The position numbers and the translations under genes are program-made. Shown here in pieces: positions 22,954 through 34,716 of a stretch of 64,000 bases of DNA (positions are counted from its first letter, which is position 1; every line of letters begins with the position of its first letter). The notes beneath the pieces were generated by a model. That model was not told where the DNA came from, made no database searches, and saw only the letters and a list, made by a program, of their open reading frames with translations. The stretch is taken from NCBI GenBank assembly GCA_028455995.1, contig JABELC010000014.1:558001-622000 (forward strand), in the 5' to 3' direction. The DNA is from Scleromitrula shiraiana (lineage: Eukaryota > Ascomycota > Leotiomycetes > Helotiales > Sclerotiniaceae).

Positions 22954-24018
22954 TATAAACTGTATTCAATCGTCAATCAATTTACTGATCTTATCCAAAG
23001 GATGAATGTCTTACCTTGATTTCCACATTTTCTTGAGAGAATTTGTCAACTTTCCGACTTACTCGTTTTACCATACCAACTTGAACCTTTGAGAGTTGGT
23101 CATGAGAAACGAAGCTTCACCTCACAAATCGTCCCAGATAAGATTATGGATCACAACTTCATCGAATTGGTAGCCAAGTCGTTTCTTCGTTCTCATAGCC
23201 TTATCATTCGTTGTGGCTACATTGCATAAATACCTCTCCCTACTTACGGATAACAACTTGGGCTTGGAACACAGATACCCGACTTGGCATTCTAGGGGGA
23301 GCTTTTTCAGCGAAAGCAATTTTTCGAGACTAATATTTGTTTTTTCTTAACGGTTTTTTCCTCCCTCTCACTCCTCCCTTCGAAACAAAAAACTCTCCAA
23401 CGGCATTCATCCTCGGGGCATTCGCATCAATCATCAACTTCATCACATATCATATCATACTCCCTTTCTCTCATAAGTCAAATTATGGCTCTCCTACTTA
23501 CAGTACAAAGAAACGTGGCCTTAATTCAAGAAGGAAGATAAGGAAAAGTTGGGGGGATTCCTCCCCTTTTTTCTCTTCTCTTTTCCCTCTAAAGTTTCCA
23601 AATTACGATGTATAGCTTTTTTCTCACCTCTTTGTTTTTTTCTAAAGTTTGTTTCTGGAGCAGAGCGGAGCAATGCGATGCGGTCCAGTGCGGTTTATAA
23701 ACTCTTTTTTTTTTTGGTTCTGGGCGCGAAATTCATTGGGATTGGTGGATATTCTATATTAGATGCATGCATTGATTGATTGACTTTAATCTGATCTGGG
23801 GATTGAGAGGAAGAGAGAGAGCAAGAGAGAGAAGGGAAGATGGAAAGATAGAAAGATGGAAAGAAACGAGATGTTACTGTTTTTATTTCCTTTTTCCTTT
23901 TCTTTAGGGTTGTCTTATGAATGATTGATTTGATTTGATTTGATTTGATTTGATTGATAAAAATGGGGTGTTTTTTCTTGCTTGCTTGCTTGTTTCTTTC
24001 TTTCTCTCTTCATCTCAA

Positions 24019-24204
24019 TCAGTCGGTTGCTCAGTCACTCAGTCACTCACTCACTCACTCACTCACTCAATCACTCAATCACTCAATCACTCAATCACTC
24101 AATCACTCAATCACTCAATCACTCAATCACTCAATCACTCAATCACTCAATCACTCAATCACTCAATCACTCAATCACTCAATCACTCAATCACTCAGTC
24201 GGTT
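24019..24204. repeat. AATCACTC octamer array bracketed by TCAGTCGGTT
   Basis: About 17 near-perfect 8-nt units (24063-24197), preceded by shorter ACTC repeats. The identical decamer TCAGTCGGTT sits at both ends (24019-24028 and 24195-24204). Because 8 is not a multiple of 3 and no frame of the unit has a stop, all three plus frames stay open; the resulting LNHSITQS peptides are artefacts. Confidence 0.9.
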
Positions 24205-24915
24205 AATTAGCGTAATAGAAATATATAATGTGATATTTTGATATGATTTTTTTTTTCTCCCCTTTTTCCCCTTTTTCCCTATTTTCTTTTTTCTTTTTTC
24301 TTGATGGAGATATGTATGTTTGTTTGTTTGTGTTTTGTATGTTTTGTGTGTTTTGTATGTTTTGTGTGTTTGTGTGTTTGTATGTGAAATGGAAAATTGA
24401 AAGCTCATGGTGATGGTGATGGTGATGGTGATTTATATTGATATTTATATTTATATTGATATTGGTATTGGTGTATCATAATACAAGAGATGGAATTCGC
24501 ATACTCGTTCTTCTTTTTCTCACGATATATATTGTATTAGCCTGGACTGCATTGGATTGAGTTGGGTTGGGTTGAGTATATAGGAGATTTATCTTTGGTT
24601 TTGTTCTTGTTTGGATATATGGTGGGTATATATATAGTATGCATATATGTATATGTGTATGTATATGTATATGTATATGTGTTTATTAAGTTTGAGGAAA
24701 GAAAGGTGAGAAGGATGGGAAGGAAGGAAGGATAGGAAGGATAGGAAGGAAATGAAGGAAAGAAGGAAAGAAGGAAAGAAAAACAATTTTGGGAGAAGAG
24801 AAGAAGAGAGAAGGGAGGAGGGAGGCAATAAAGGAAATGGGAGGGGAGGGGAGAGGGGGGGAAATGGAATCCTGTGGTATTCATGCTATATGTGTTGTAT
24901 TGATTGTATTAAACC

Positions 24916-24951
24916 TTTCCCTTCCCTTCCCTTCCCTTCCCTTCCCTTCCT
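24916..24951. repeat. (CCCTT)n pentamer repeat
   Basis: About seven tandem CCCTT units, shortly after the 3' end of the p24 gene on the minus strand. Confidence 0.85.
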
Positions 24952-25084
24952 CTTTTCTTTTATCATTTTTCATTCCCCCGTTATCTCTCCTCATCTCCCT
25001 CCCATCCATTCATTCATCCATTCAATCCCCCCTCTCCCATATCCATCCTCCTTTCCTCTCCTCTCCTGTCCCCAAACCTCCCCT

Positions 25085-25981
25085 CTAAGTCAACTTCTGC
25101 TTAATAAAAAACGATCTCAAATGCGACAATTGCCAAGCACAAGTTACGCCCAACACGACCAGTTGGATTAGTGTCCAGCGGACTACTCTCGCATTGGTGC
25201 TTTCGGATTGGTCGCGGAATTCGGCTTCTCGTTCCTAGGTTTTTGAGGGGGTGGGTTAGTTTTTTTGGGTTGAGATTTGTTTGGGATGTGCTCTCCGAAA
25301 AGAAGAGAGATGAGAAAAACAAAAATTAAGTGAGAGAGAGTGAGAGTGCGAGTGCGAGTGCGAGTGAGAGTGAAAAGTAATGAATAAATAAAAAACCAAC
25401 CCGTTGAAAAACCTGTTCCCTCCTAATATCCGCCAACCTCCCGTTCAAATCCTTAACCTTCTGCACAATATCATTAATCTTGCCCTTATCATCACTCTCG
25501 ATCTGACTTGTCTCTCCGATCGCGATATCGAGCGTTAATTTGATGCCGCCCTGGGGATGGAGCGCGCTGAGCCAGCCGCTGGACCCGGAGGTAGAGGAGG
25601 GTGTGAAGCAGATTCGGTGGTCGCCGCTGTCGGCGGCCGTGAATGTGAAACGCCCGGCGGATGAGCCCTTTTGGGATACGACGCGGTGGTCGGAGTCGAA
25701 TATTTCCTGTGAGGGGGGGAGGGGTGTTAGGCATGGATGGGGGGGATGGGATGGGGGAAGAGAGTACATACGTCGACTGAAATGTAAATACTCAATCCAT
25801 CATGTTTAGACCATTCCCTTCTATTCTCATCATATTCCTCAGCAGTATAATGACCAACGACGAGGGTGTCTTTCGGGAGTTCCTCGAAGAAACATTTGGG
25901 TGCTGTGCCGTCTATGTAGAAGTAGAGGGAGTGGATTGGTGTGAGGAGGGTGAGGAAAGGGAGGACGGAGAGGAGGCGCAT
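25085..25981 (-). CDS. p24/EMP24 family cargo receptor (Erp1-like, alpha class)
   Basis: Three exons, 25981-25772, 25706-25401 and 25234-25085, give 221 residues; introns are 65 and 166 nt and all junctions are in phase 0. A signal peptide (1-18) leads to the GOLD domain that opens with LYFYIDGTAPKCFFEELPKDT, the alpha-class p24 signature. A coiled coil follows (KINDIVQKVKDLNGRLADIRREQVFQRERE), then one membrane span (WTLIQLVVLGVTCAWQL) and a short cytosolic tail, HLRSFFIKQKLT. p24 proteins cycle between ER and Golgi in COPII and COPI vesicles and help select cargo such as GPI-anchored proteins. The tail keeps an FF pair for coat binding but lacks a strict KKxx ending. The second intron is enlarged by a CACTCG-type repeat. 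Confidence 0.92.
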
Positions 25982-26479
25982 TTTTGCTGGAGTTTGGGAT
26001 GGATTAATTACTGGAGGAGATCGATTGATTGAGTGGCTAATTGATTGAACGCCAGGAGGTGTTGGGTTGGTGAGGTGAAGTGCGGGAATTTGTAGATAAT
26101 CAATTCAATTCGATTGATAGAATTGATAGAACACGTTCGCGACTTTTGGGACAGGGGTGTGAGTATATTGGGTTTGCACGTGCTGATAAGGAAATCAAGA
26201 GCGAGCGATAAGTGGTTTCTGGTCTTGATGATTTTTGGATTGTGAACTTCTTCGCGAATTTAACCATTCATCCATCCCATCCATCCATTTATTTATTTCT
26301 CGAAATCAATTCAACGAGTTACATTTTCACTTTCATTACTCTTCTCATTTATTTTATCAATAATATTTTACTTTTTATTAGTGAAATACACATAAATGCG
26401 ACACGGCACGAATTTCTTTTCCCATCAATAAATAAACCTACAAACCAAACGAGCGAACGAAGGAAGTAATTCCTAAAAA
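25982..26479. promoter_or_regulatory. Shared divergent promoter of the p24 gene and SWC4
   Basis: About 500 bases separate the two start codons of divergently transcribed genes. Short TTGATTGA runs are visible, but I can name no specific factor site. Confidence 0.5.
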
Positions 26480-28339
26480 ATGACATCCCACGATGTGCGC
26501 GACATGTTGGATTTGCCTGGCACGGCAGCACCTCGACCGACGAAAAAAGCCAAAACCACGGCGCATAAACCCAAATTAACGGGATTGTCGAGAGAGGTTC
26601 AAAATCTGGGTGGGGATAATCCAATTGCGATTGTGCCGGAGGATACGGTATTTAAGAAGAAGAGATGGGGGAGCCGGAAACCGGCGGCGAGGTGGGAGAG
26701 GAGGGTTTTTGGGAATAGTGAGAGGGGTGATGAGGGGTTTTTGTTGAGACATTGGAGGAAGGTGGAGGCTAAGGTTGAGGGTGGTGGAAGAGAGGGTGAA
26801 GGGGGGGAGAATGGGGAGGGCGAGGGAAAGAACGAGGAGAAGGTGGAGAATTCGGCTTTTGCGGTTTATAATGTTAAGATTCCTTTTCCGACTTATAATG
26901 ATGAGGAATATAAGGAACGGCTGGAGGATGGTGAATGGACTAGAGATGAAACGGATTATTTGATGGAAATTGTTAAGGAATATGATCTTAGATGGTCGGT
27001 TATCTGGGATCGATACGAATATAAACCTTCACCAAACGCCAATTCTGATGAGTATATTGATCAAACGCCAAAAGTACGGACGATGGAAGATCTAAAGGCT
27101 AGATATTATTCTGTTGCGGCGGATATAATGGAGTTGAGGAAACCAAAACATCAAATGAACCAAGCGGAATTCGATTTACATCAGAAAATGTTGGCTTTTA
27201 ATCCTCAGCAAGAAAAGACTCGCAAAACTTTCGTAGAGGGTAGTTTGGCTCGAACGAAGGAAGAGGCTACTGAGGAAGCAAGCCTTATGGTTGAACTTCG
27301 ACGGATACTGGCGAGATCGGAGAAGATTAATGAGGAGAGAAGAGAACTCTATGCAAGATTGGATACACCACAAACCATGGGCAATATCAATGCCTTCAGC
27401 AGTAGTTTGGGACTAGGAAACCTCCTTCAACAACTCATGACAGCGGATAAGTCTAAGAAAAGGAAAGCTCTCACCGAAGGTCAAACTCCTGTTAATGGTA
27501 CTCCTGGTGCTCAAACTCCGGGTGGTTTCAACGATCGACGAGATTCCTCCATCAGAGATACCGTATCCGGTCCCTCTGGTTCCAACGCCTCATCGACGAC
27601 CAATAACAAAAAGGGTAGTATATCTAACCCCAACAACCCCTCCGAACGTCGCAAACTCTCCGAAGAAGAAGAAAAAATATATGGTGTTACACATCACGAT
27701 CGTCTCCAAGGTGGACCCTATTTCCGCGGTGATAAACTAGCTCGTCCTCTCACGATGAAGAGTTCCGTCCAACAAACTCGCATTAAGAATACGTTGTTGG
27801 AATTGGGCATTCCTGAGAAAGCGATGATGGCTACGACGGAGGTGGCGGCGGGATATGAGGCACTTTTTGCGAGTATTGCGACGCTCTTGGATGCGAGGAA
27901 GGTGGCGGATAAATTGAGTAATGAGATTGCGGTTGCTAGGGAGGCGGTGGAGGAGAAGAAGAGGAAGAAGAGGGAGAGGGAGCGGGAAAGGTTGGAGAGG
28001 GCGCAGATGGATGGAGCAGGGGATGAAGATGGGGTTGCTGGGGAGGTGAATGGTGAGGGTGACAAGGATGCGATGGTTAAGCAAGAGGAGAAGGAGAAAG
28101 CAAAGGGACTAGATAAGGATAAGGATAAGGTTAAGGATCAAAAACAGTCAGGTCCTGAATCGACGGAACAAGCTATTGAAACTGACATGGACAAAGTTCA
28201 TGGGAATAAAGATGGTCAGTCGGAAGGCACGGATACGAATGGTGTGGCTTCTACGGCGGGCTCGGGGTCGAATCATAAGAGGAGTGCGAGTGTGTTGAGT
28301 ACGGGGAGTGATAAGAGTTCTAAGAGGTTGAAGAAGTAG
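26480..28339 (+). CDS. SWC4: Swc4 (Eaf2/DMAP1 homologue), SWR1 and NuA4 complex subunit
   Basis: A single exon encodes 619 residues. The N-terminus MTSHDVRDMLDLP and the block VFKKKRWGSRKPAARWERRVFGNS are typical of the DMAP1/Swc4 family. A SANT/Myb-like domain lies at about 150-215 (WTRDETDYLMEIVKEYDLRW, VIWDRYEY). The C-terminal half has a helical block and a Lys/Glu-rich nuclear tail ending SSKRLKK. Swc4 is shared by the SWR1 complex, which deposits H2A.Z, and the NuA4 acetyltransferase. A Gly/Glu-rich insert (about 98-122) just before the SANT domain is not expected from yeast Swc4. The gene shares its upstream region with the divergent p24 gene and converges with MPP10. Confidence 0.93.
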   Translation: MTSHDVRDMLDLPGTAAPRPTKKAKTTAHKPKLTGLSREVQNLGGDNPIAIVPEDTVFKKKRWGSRKPAARWERRVFGNSERGDEGFLLRHWRKVEAKVEGGGREGEGGENGEGEGKNEEKVENSAFAVYNVKIPFPTYNDEEYKERLEDGEWTRDETDYLMEIVKEYDLRWSVIWDRYEYKPSPNANSDEYIDQTPKVRTMEDLKARYYSVAADIMELRKPKHQMNQAEFDLHQKMLAFNPQQEKTRKTFVEGSLARTKEEATEEASLMVELRRILARSEKINEERRELYARLDTPQTMGNINAFSSSLGLGNLLQQLMTADKSKKRKALTEGQTPVNGTPGAQTPGGFNDRRDSSIRDTVSGPSGSNASSTTNNKKGSISNPNNPSERRKLSEEEEKIYGVTHHDRLQGGPYFRGDKLARPLTMKSSVQQTRIKNTLLELGIPEKAMMATTEVAAGYEALFASIATLLDARKVADKLSNEIAVAREAVEEKKRKKRERERERLERAQMDGAGDEDGVAGEVNGEGDKDAMVKQEEKEKAKGLDKDKDKVKDQKQSGPESTEQAIETDMDKVHGNKDGQSEGTDTNGVASTAGSGSNHKRSASVLSTGSDKSSKRLKK

Positions 28340-29185
28340 TTTAGGTAGACGGGGGAAGGATGGGGAGGGGAGGGGGAGAGGAAGATGGTGTGTATTGATA
28401 ATAGATGGATATGAGTTGAAATAAAATTAATATTTTGACTTGGCTGATTAGTTGTTGATAATGTTGTATATTCTACTGACGTTAGTATTATTGATTCTGC
28501 TACTACTGATGCTGATGCTAATACCACTAATGCTACTGATACTACTACTGATACTAATCTAAGCGTTTGATGTAATCTAATCTGATCCAATGTATTCGGA
28601 TCTAGATTCGATGGAAACCCAGGAAAGAGATAAGTTTACAACACTTAAGCATATATGACAATGCGGCTGTAATGCAGTGGATATATGTTTGGAATGAGTG
28701 ATTTTAACGGGTATCTATTTGATTTGCTTGAATGTATTGGTGGGTTGGTGGATGAGATGAGTATTTGAGAATAGGTTTTGGGAACTGAGAATTGGGGGTT
28801 GGGGATTGAAATATTGAATTGGGTTTGAGTATTAGGGGAAGTGATGGGCTGAGAAGCGAGGGAGAGAAAGATAGAGGGGAACTAAGTGGAAGGGGGAAGA
28901 TGATGGATTGAGGGTGTATGTGGATGGGATAGGGAATGTGATTAGATTGTTTGAAGATGGGAGGAAGAATGGGAGAATGGGTAAGTATGAGTAAGTAGAC
29001 GATTTGATATTATGTTTCGATCTTTTCTTGTCCCGCTTCACGGGACTACTGAGTTGCTTGTAACTTTCACATCATATACACATTACATACAATCCAAGAG
29101 GCAGAATATATAAAAATGATTCAAAAACATATTTTTTTCATATTAAACTTATGACAAAAACAACCACCACCATCACTACAACCAA
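28340..29185. other. 3' gap between convergent SWC4 and MPP10
   Basis: Both genes end here. The stretch contains ACTACTGATACTA-type trinucleotide patches (28490-28560) and G/A-rich sequence, and no supported gene. Confidence 0.55.
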
Positions 29186-31423
29186 CTACAATTTGAATCC
29201 CCCACCCCCGGTAACAACCTCACTAGCCAGAACCCTCTTCCCATCTGCATCTCTAATCTCGCCCTTTTTCCCAATAACCTTAACGCCACCCCTCTTCAAC
29301 TCTCCAACCACCTCCCTCTTCTCCCTCGTCTTCCTACTAACCTTCTTCTCCCTATCCTCGCCATCCGCCTTCCTAATCCTCTCCTTCTCTCTCCTCCTCC
29401 TTCTCAATTTCTCCTCCCTCGACATCTCTGTCCTCGCCACTGGTGCGCCTCCCCTCACAACTTCACTATTATCTTTCTTCTCGCCCTCTCCAATCTGTCC
29501 CGTCTTGTAGATCTCCTGCGGCGCCAATCGACTCTCTGCACCCGCCATTCCAGCCGCGGTGCTAGGCTGTGCATCCTCCATACTAATCGTTGCCACATCG
29601 CCCACGACCGTAAGACTAGGTGCTGCAGGCTTGGGTTTATAGTGCCAAGAACTGAGGGCATCAAGTTTGGCGCAGACATCCCTCCAAAGATTCTCAACCT
29701 CTTTCTCTTCTTTCTGAAGTTTCTCGTCCGATTTACTAACATAAGTATCCGGATTTGCATTCTTGACATGTTCCTCCTCATACATTTCCGCAAGACTTTG
29801 CTGCGGCTTCGAATCATCAAGCTCAAAAAGTCCCCGACGAGTATTCGCCGGAGTAAGAGAATCCGGACGACGACGAATCACCTCGTCGAATTCTTGAGCG
29901 AGGATCCGTCGCTTGATTAACTCTTCGATGCTTTCGCTTACTTCGGCTGTGATGACCGGTACGGGTTTACCAGTGCGTTCGAAATCGAGATCCTCTTCGA
30001 GGAGGGAATTCATAGGTCGATCGATGGCGCGTGCTTCTCCTGAAAGTGTCCATTCACGTTTGGCAACGGAAGCGGCTTCAAGACGACGGATTTCCTCGCC
30101 GATTTTCGCCTGTCGTCGTTCGTGGGCGGATCGGCGGGATTTGGGATCTGCTGGGTCGAGATCGGATAGTGCGTCTTCGGAATTCTCTTCGTCTTCATCG
30201 TCGAATAAGTCACGTCGTACGTCGGCCATGGCTCGTTCCATTTCGGCTTCATCTTCTGCGGGCGCTGCGGCTTTGGCTTTTTTGGCTTGTCTCTCAAGAT
30301 ATTTGGCTTGTCGTTCTCCTTTTCCGATTTTTCTTGGTGGTGGCTCAAAGAAATCTTTGTATAGAATATCATTTGTGTTGTCTCCAGCTGCATCAACATC
30401 TTCATCCAGATCCATTTCATCATCGTCATCCTCACTATCTCCTTCTGGTGCGTTGAGGTCCATGTTTCCAAAAGTTGGGCCATCTTCTTCATCGTCATCT
30501 TCGTCATCATCTGAAACGTCCATTGCTTTCTCGCGCTTTGAGTTCTTGGCAGCTTTTAAAGGTACAGCCATTGGGTCGGCGTCCCAATCAATATCTTCCT
30601 CATCACTTGCTTCCCCAGTATAAGGATCCGCAGCAGCATCTTGTCGCTCGAGAAATTCGGTTTGCTTATTGAAGTCGTCAATTGAGAAGAATCCATCGTT
30701 GAGTTTGTTAGGATCCTCAACAAATACTCCAGCCGACTCCTCTTCATCGTCTTCTTCGTCCTCAAAATCATCTTCGCCTTCGAAATCGAGACCTTCTGCA
30801 TCTTCATCACCATTCATCTCATCTCCTTCAATCTCTTCCTCAGTATGGAAACCTTCCTCCTCCATGTCGTCCATATCTTCTTCTTCGTCACCACTCTCAT
30901 TTTCCGAACCAATTTCGAATCCGTCCTCGTCAAACTTCATCATATTTAATCCACTCTCTTCCTCATCTTCGCTATCCTCCTCCTCGTCGCTACCGACTCC
31001 ATACTCCTCCAACGCTCTTTCAGCATCACTTTTTAAAGCATCAATAACTCTCTTAGCCTGCTCCCATACCTGCGGCACCTCAAAACCTTGGGTATGTATC
31101 TTTCTGATTTTCAATACCTCATTCTCCACAATATCCTTCTCGCCCCTCTTTCTCTTCTTTCTTTGTTCCTTTAGCCTTTCTGCTTGCTCATCTCCCAATT
31201 TTCCTGCAAACCTATCCAAAGTTGCCTTTGCATATTCTAAACTCGCAATTGGCAATATCGATGAAGGCGCAATGAAAGTGTGTCTGTTACTTGGAGCAAG
31301 AGCATTAATTAATTCCTCAATTGAGCTCTTTCCATTCACGCCATTTTTTTCTGAACCGCCGGTAGGAAGGACTGTCATGGTATGCGAGGTCGATGTCATT
31401 GAGGAACTTGTGCTGCTTGTCAT
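29186..31423 (-). CDS. MPP10: Mpp10, U3 snoRNP component of the SSU processome
   Basis: A single exon encodes 745 residues from the ATG at 31423; an upstream TTG-led extension is discarded because it has no ATG. The N-terminal part (SRHTFIAPS-like NRHTFIAPSSILPIAS, then RKKRKRGEKDIVENEVLKI) is followed by very long Asp/Glu tracts in the middle, and a C-terminal conserved block (RRILAQEFDEVIRRRP, LAEMYEEEHVKNANPD, VENLWRDVCAKLDALSSWHYKPKP). This order matches Mpp10, which binds Imp3 and Imp4 and is needed for 18S rRNA processing in the nucleolus. The acidic tracts are a family hallmark. Confidence 0.93.
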   Translation of the reverse strand: MTSSTSSSMTSTSHTMTVLPTGGSEKNGVNGKSSIEELINALAPSNRHTFIAPSSILPIASLEYAKATLDRFAGKLGDEQAERLKEQRKKRKRGEKDIVENEVLKIRKIHTQGFEVPQVWEQAKRVIDALKSDAERALEEYGVGSDEEEDSEDEEESGLNMMKFDEDGFEIGSENESGDEEEDMDDMEEEGFHTEEEIEGDEMNGDEDAEGLDFEGEDDFEDEEDDEEESAGVFVEDPNKLNDGFFSIDDFNKQTEFLERQDAAADPYTGEASDEEDIDWDADPMAVPLKAAKNSKREKAMDVSDDDEDDDEEDGPTFGNMDLNAPEGDSEDDDDEMDLDEDVDAAGDNTNDILYKDFFEPPPRKIGKGERQAKYLERQAKKAKAAAPAEDEAEMERAMADVRRDLFDDEDEENSEDALSDLDPADPKSRRSAHERRQAKIGEEIRRLEAASVAKREWTLSGEARAIDRPMNSLLEEDLDFERTGKPVPVITAEVSESIEELIKRRILAQEFDEVIRRRPDSLTPANTRRGLFELDDSKPQQSLAEMYEEEHVKNANPDTYVSKSDEKLQKEEKEVENLWRDVCAKLDALSSWHYKPKPAAPSLTVVGDVATISMEDAQPSTAAGMAGAESRLAPQEIYKTGQIGEGEKKDNSEVVRGGAPVARTEMSREEKLRRRRREKERIRKADGEDREKKVSRKTREKREVVGELKRGGVKVIGKKGEIRDADGKRVLASEVVTGGGGFKL

Positions 31424-31692
31424 AGCTATCGTTGACACCCTCAATTTTCATGGTTCTACAATTTGAAGTTTTTTTTTTGCTGTGAAATCGGCGATAAGGC
31501 TAGCGTCTTTTACTGATAAGGATCTCGTGATCAGTCTGTACTACACTTTACTATTCCTCCTCTCCCCTTTCTTGCTCTTTTCCTCTTCTCATCTTTAAAT
31601 TCGTTACCAATATCCCCTATCTCATCGTCGTTATCATCATTCTCAAGAAGTTTCAATCTGCTCGATCAAGTGATTTCGCAGACGGTACTTAG

Positions 31693-32070
31693 ATGTTTAG
31701 ACTCGGCTTCCACGGTACAAACATTGTCGTCAACTTCGAACACTGGCGCTTTTTGAGGCGCTCGAAGGATCACAACAATATATTGCACATTCTCAATTGG
31801 AACTTCAAAGCTGCCAAGTTTCTCTCATGTCGAGGTCTTTTACGTTGCATTACAATCAATGGAATGGAGCGAGACCGAGGTTTCTATGAAACATCAAGTT
31901 ACTCTTTACTTTTTCATCCGTTCTTTTATCACATTCAATCTCGATTTGCGTTGAGCGCTTCCAGTGAAACACGACATATGTATTCATTTGTGCATTTCGT
32001 ACATCGTGTTATCGTGGATTTATTGGATATGAGTGACAGGTATTACAGAAAGGCTGATAGCAGAACTTGA
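31693..32070 (+). CDS. Small open frame of 125 codons, doubtful
   Basis: An ATG-led frame starts 270 bases from the MPP10 start on the opposite strand. The peptide is rich in Phe, His, Arg and Ser and resembles no family I know. It has no signal peptide or membrane span. It may be a chance frame within the MPP10 promoter region. Confidence 0.15.
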   Translation: MFRLGFHGTNIVVNFEHWRFLRRSKDHNNILHILNWNFKAAKFLSCRGLLRCITINGMERDRGFYETSSYSLLFHPFFYHIQSRFALSASSETRHMYSFVHFVHRVIVDLLDMSDRYYRKADSRT

Positions 32071-34231
32071 TCGTGTGAGCATTTACTGTATTCGTCGTTA
32101 GTGATGTATGACAACTTTTTCAAATTATATATATTCAGCAGGGTTTATCAAGCCATGTTTAATCGAAATGCCGAAAGTTGGGAAAGTTGATGCGGGGTGG
32201 CAATGCATCTTGATTACCTTCCATATTGTTCGACTGACAACAATCATTTGTTCATCAAAACTCTTACCTGGGTATGCGGAGTGATTCTCCGGAAATAGGA
32301 GGAGGAAATACTCTTGTCCATTGTTATATTGAATGCTGGGATATTTATATTAAATTGGGTGTGACATACTACACAGCAATAGAATATAAATTTGACCGCG
32401 AGGTAGTTATAAGTTATGATAACAAACAGACGAGGACCCGGGAGGGGTAGAAAATGTATGTAGTACTTAAGCTAATGTATAGATGCAAGCTGTTGTGTAA
32501 CAATGTTCTCTGGGATTTCTCAGGCGATGTCAAATAATTTTGAATAGTTGCATCGCAATTGCTTCGGCCTTTCTCCTCCCTGAGACCTACGTATCTTTCA
32601 TCACATACACATCGCCAAATAAAACTGTCGAAAGCTGCCAGATACCAGAATTTTTATGACGTTCAATCTCAAAATTTAGATCGGTAAGGTCATTACATTA
32701 AAGACTCCAGCTCCTGGTAGAATTCGGTCGAAGCTTATCTCTGCCGAGACTTTTGATATTCCTAATTCGAGTATCTGCATACAGAAAATATGCATGCGCC
32801 CACGAGATATCCATGCCATGCTTCAAATATTGTGCTTTGGACATTCTCCGGTTGATTCCCATCGGATGTACATCTGCGGGTTAGACGCGGAAGAAATCAC
32901 CCTTCCATCTTGACTACATTATCAACAGACCCAGGTACCTACCAAAAAGGATCACCTACCTAGCTCTAAGGGCCGAATACATGGAAAAACATTATCTTTG
33001 TAGGCCATCTTCCGGGATGGTAGGAAATAAAAACTTTGCACCAAATCTTAATATTAACTTCGACTACTTATGTACCTAGATGTGTGGCTTCCATGCTAAG
33101 TTCTTACTATCTCTAGCCACTTATTACTTAAGTATCTAAATACTTTTAGGAGCTTCATGCACTCACAATGACAATTAGTCATAAGTATTCAGATACCTTT
33201 TTACATTTACATTTTCATTATTTGTGAGGGGAAAAATGTATGAACTTATTTCTACCATCACATAATTCTCCACGCGTTAGTTACATCGAGAAGGACCCCC
33301 GCAATCCTGCTCTTCCCCCTCATCCTTAATACGTACCAATCAGAAGTTCTAATAGAAATAGATTCCCTGTCTGATCTAGACCCTTCATATGCATATGCTG
33401 CAATACCAGATGTCCACCAATAGAAAGCAATTGTATAAAGGTAGGAAAATCGAGAACCTCCACATCAACCCCACCGATGATCCTACCTAGATATTTTGTA
33501 ATGTATGTACTCGAGTATATATAAGATTTAGATCCAGATGTGAATGTTGATAATAGATCTTCTTAGATATGCTCTTTATGATATAAATGTTTGATCGAAA
33601 GAGTATATATTCTGTCCGTTATCTTTTATAAGGTCTGATCTTATCAACATCATTTCTCATTACATCGAGGCTCCTTGTATTCTAATAAACTTTTTAGTCC
33701 TTGGCAATACTACCTTTTAGATTATCATCATCATAGAAGGAAAAATCTTATCAAAATTTCAAACCAGTCAAGTCCAGCAGTTCTCCCAGTTCTCCCAGTT
33801 CTCCTAGTTCTCCGGAGTTAACCCAATACACATCATTATAAGAACTATACTTATACTTCCAAGTCTATTACATTTGTCCCATAAAAGGAGATAAATGCCC
33901 ACATTACTTTGACTTTTCCATTGATAAAGCTTCATAAAGCTCGAAAACTCTTTACCGGCACATATAGTTCTACAAGTACAGTACTTATAATATAAATTGG
34001 GATCGGAACCTAGAAACTGTATTGTGTACTTTGAACAATTACCTTTCTAATTGTCAAGTTGTGTGTGTGTGTCCACGGGTACTACATATTACATACTACA
34101 TTCTACGTACTACATTCTACGTACTACATACCACATACCACATACCACATATTACATATTACATCAATACTACATACTGCACATGTGTACTGTACATGCA
34201 CCCTATATACATGATCGATCCAGCTACGGGA

Positions 34232-34267
<36 letters not shown>

Positions 34268-34716
34268 TACTATTACTATTACTCTACGTCGTACATACTT
34301 CCGAGCCTAGGTAATTGAATCATTATTTGGGAATTATCAAGGGTCCCTAGATGCTTCACTGCTTCACTGCTTCCGAACTTATTATTATATAACTTGATTA
34401 CCGACGATTCAAATTCACTCCACAGTGCCCCTCCCAGTGCGATTCCGTATTTGAAAATAACTTTTCCGTCTGGTACCTTACAGTAGCAGTAGCAGGTTCT
34501 CCACTGGGCCCGCGGGTACCCGAAAAAAAAAAGACGCAATCAATTCCAAGATTGTGACAAAGAAAACCGGAAAGGATCAATCACATTCTAAGTTTTATTA
34601 TCAAAAAGAGAAGGGAAAATAAAAACCTCATTTACTCGCATTCAACATCTCTTCTTGTTGTTATTGTTGTCGTTGTTTTTGTTATTTGTTTGTTAATAAT
34701 TTCCTTACAAAAAGGG
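32071..34716. other. 2.6-kb intergenic region before the SPX gene
   Basis: AT-rich sequence without a supported gene. It contains CCCAGTTCT repeats (33785-33820), TACATACTACATTC repeats (34075-34170) and an ATT microsatellite (34232-34262, continuing as ACTATT to 34282). The last 300 bases should include the SPX gene promoter and leader. Confidence 0.5.
34232..34282. repeat. (ATT)n microsatellite with ACTATT extension
   Basis: About ten ATT units run into four ACTATT units, 430 bases before the SPX gene start codon. Confidence 0.85.

Larger units (their letters stand above)
22954..25084. other. Gap between casein kinase I and the p24 gene, mostly simple repeats
   Basis: The two genes converge here, so this gap holds both 3' ends. 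It carries T-rich runs, the octamer array at 24063, TGTTTTG repeats at about 24320-24380, GT/AT repeats near 24640-24680 and GAAGG or CCCTT repeats at 24710-24950. No gene is supported. Confidence 0.6.

Noticed and set aside
22500..22958. 152-codon plus frame overlapping the casein kinase I tail
   Set aside because: It is a shifted frame of the Pro/Gln/Asn-rich tail of the kinase.
24001..24210. CRISPR-like array
   Set aside because: The units are 8 nt without spacers, in a fungal genome; it is a simple satellite.
23950..24241. Three overlapping open frames with LNHSITQS repeats
   Set aside because: They arise from an 8-nt repeat that has no stop in any frame; there is no start context or domain.
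29913..31466. Long plus-strand Ser-rich frames opposite MPP10
   Set aside because: They mirror the Asp/Glu codons of MPP10 (GAT/GAA read as ATC/TTC and TCA/TCC); the minus-strand gene is well supported.
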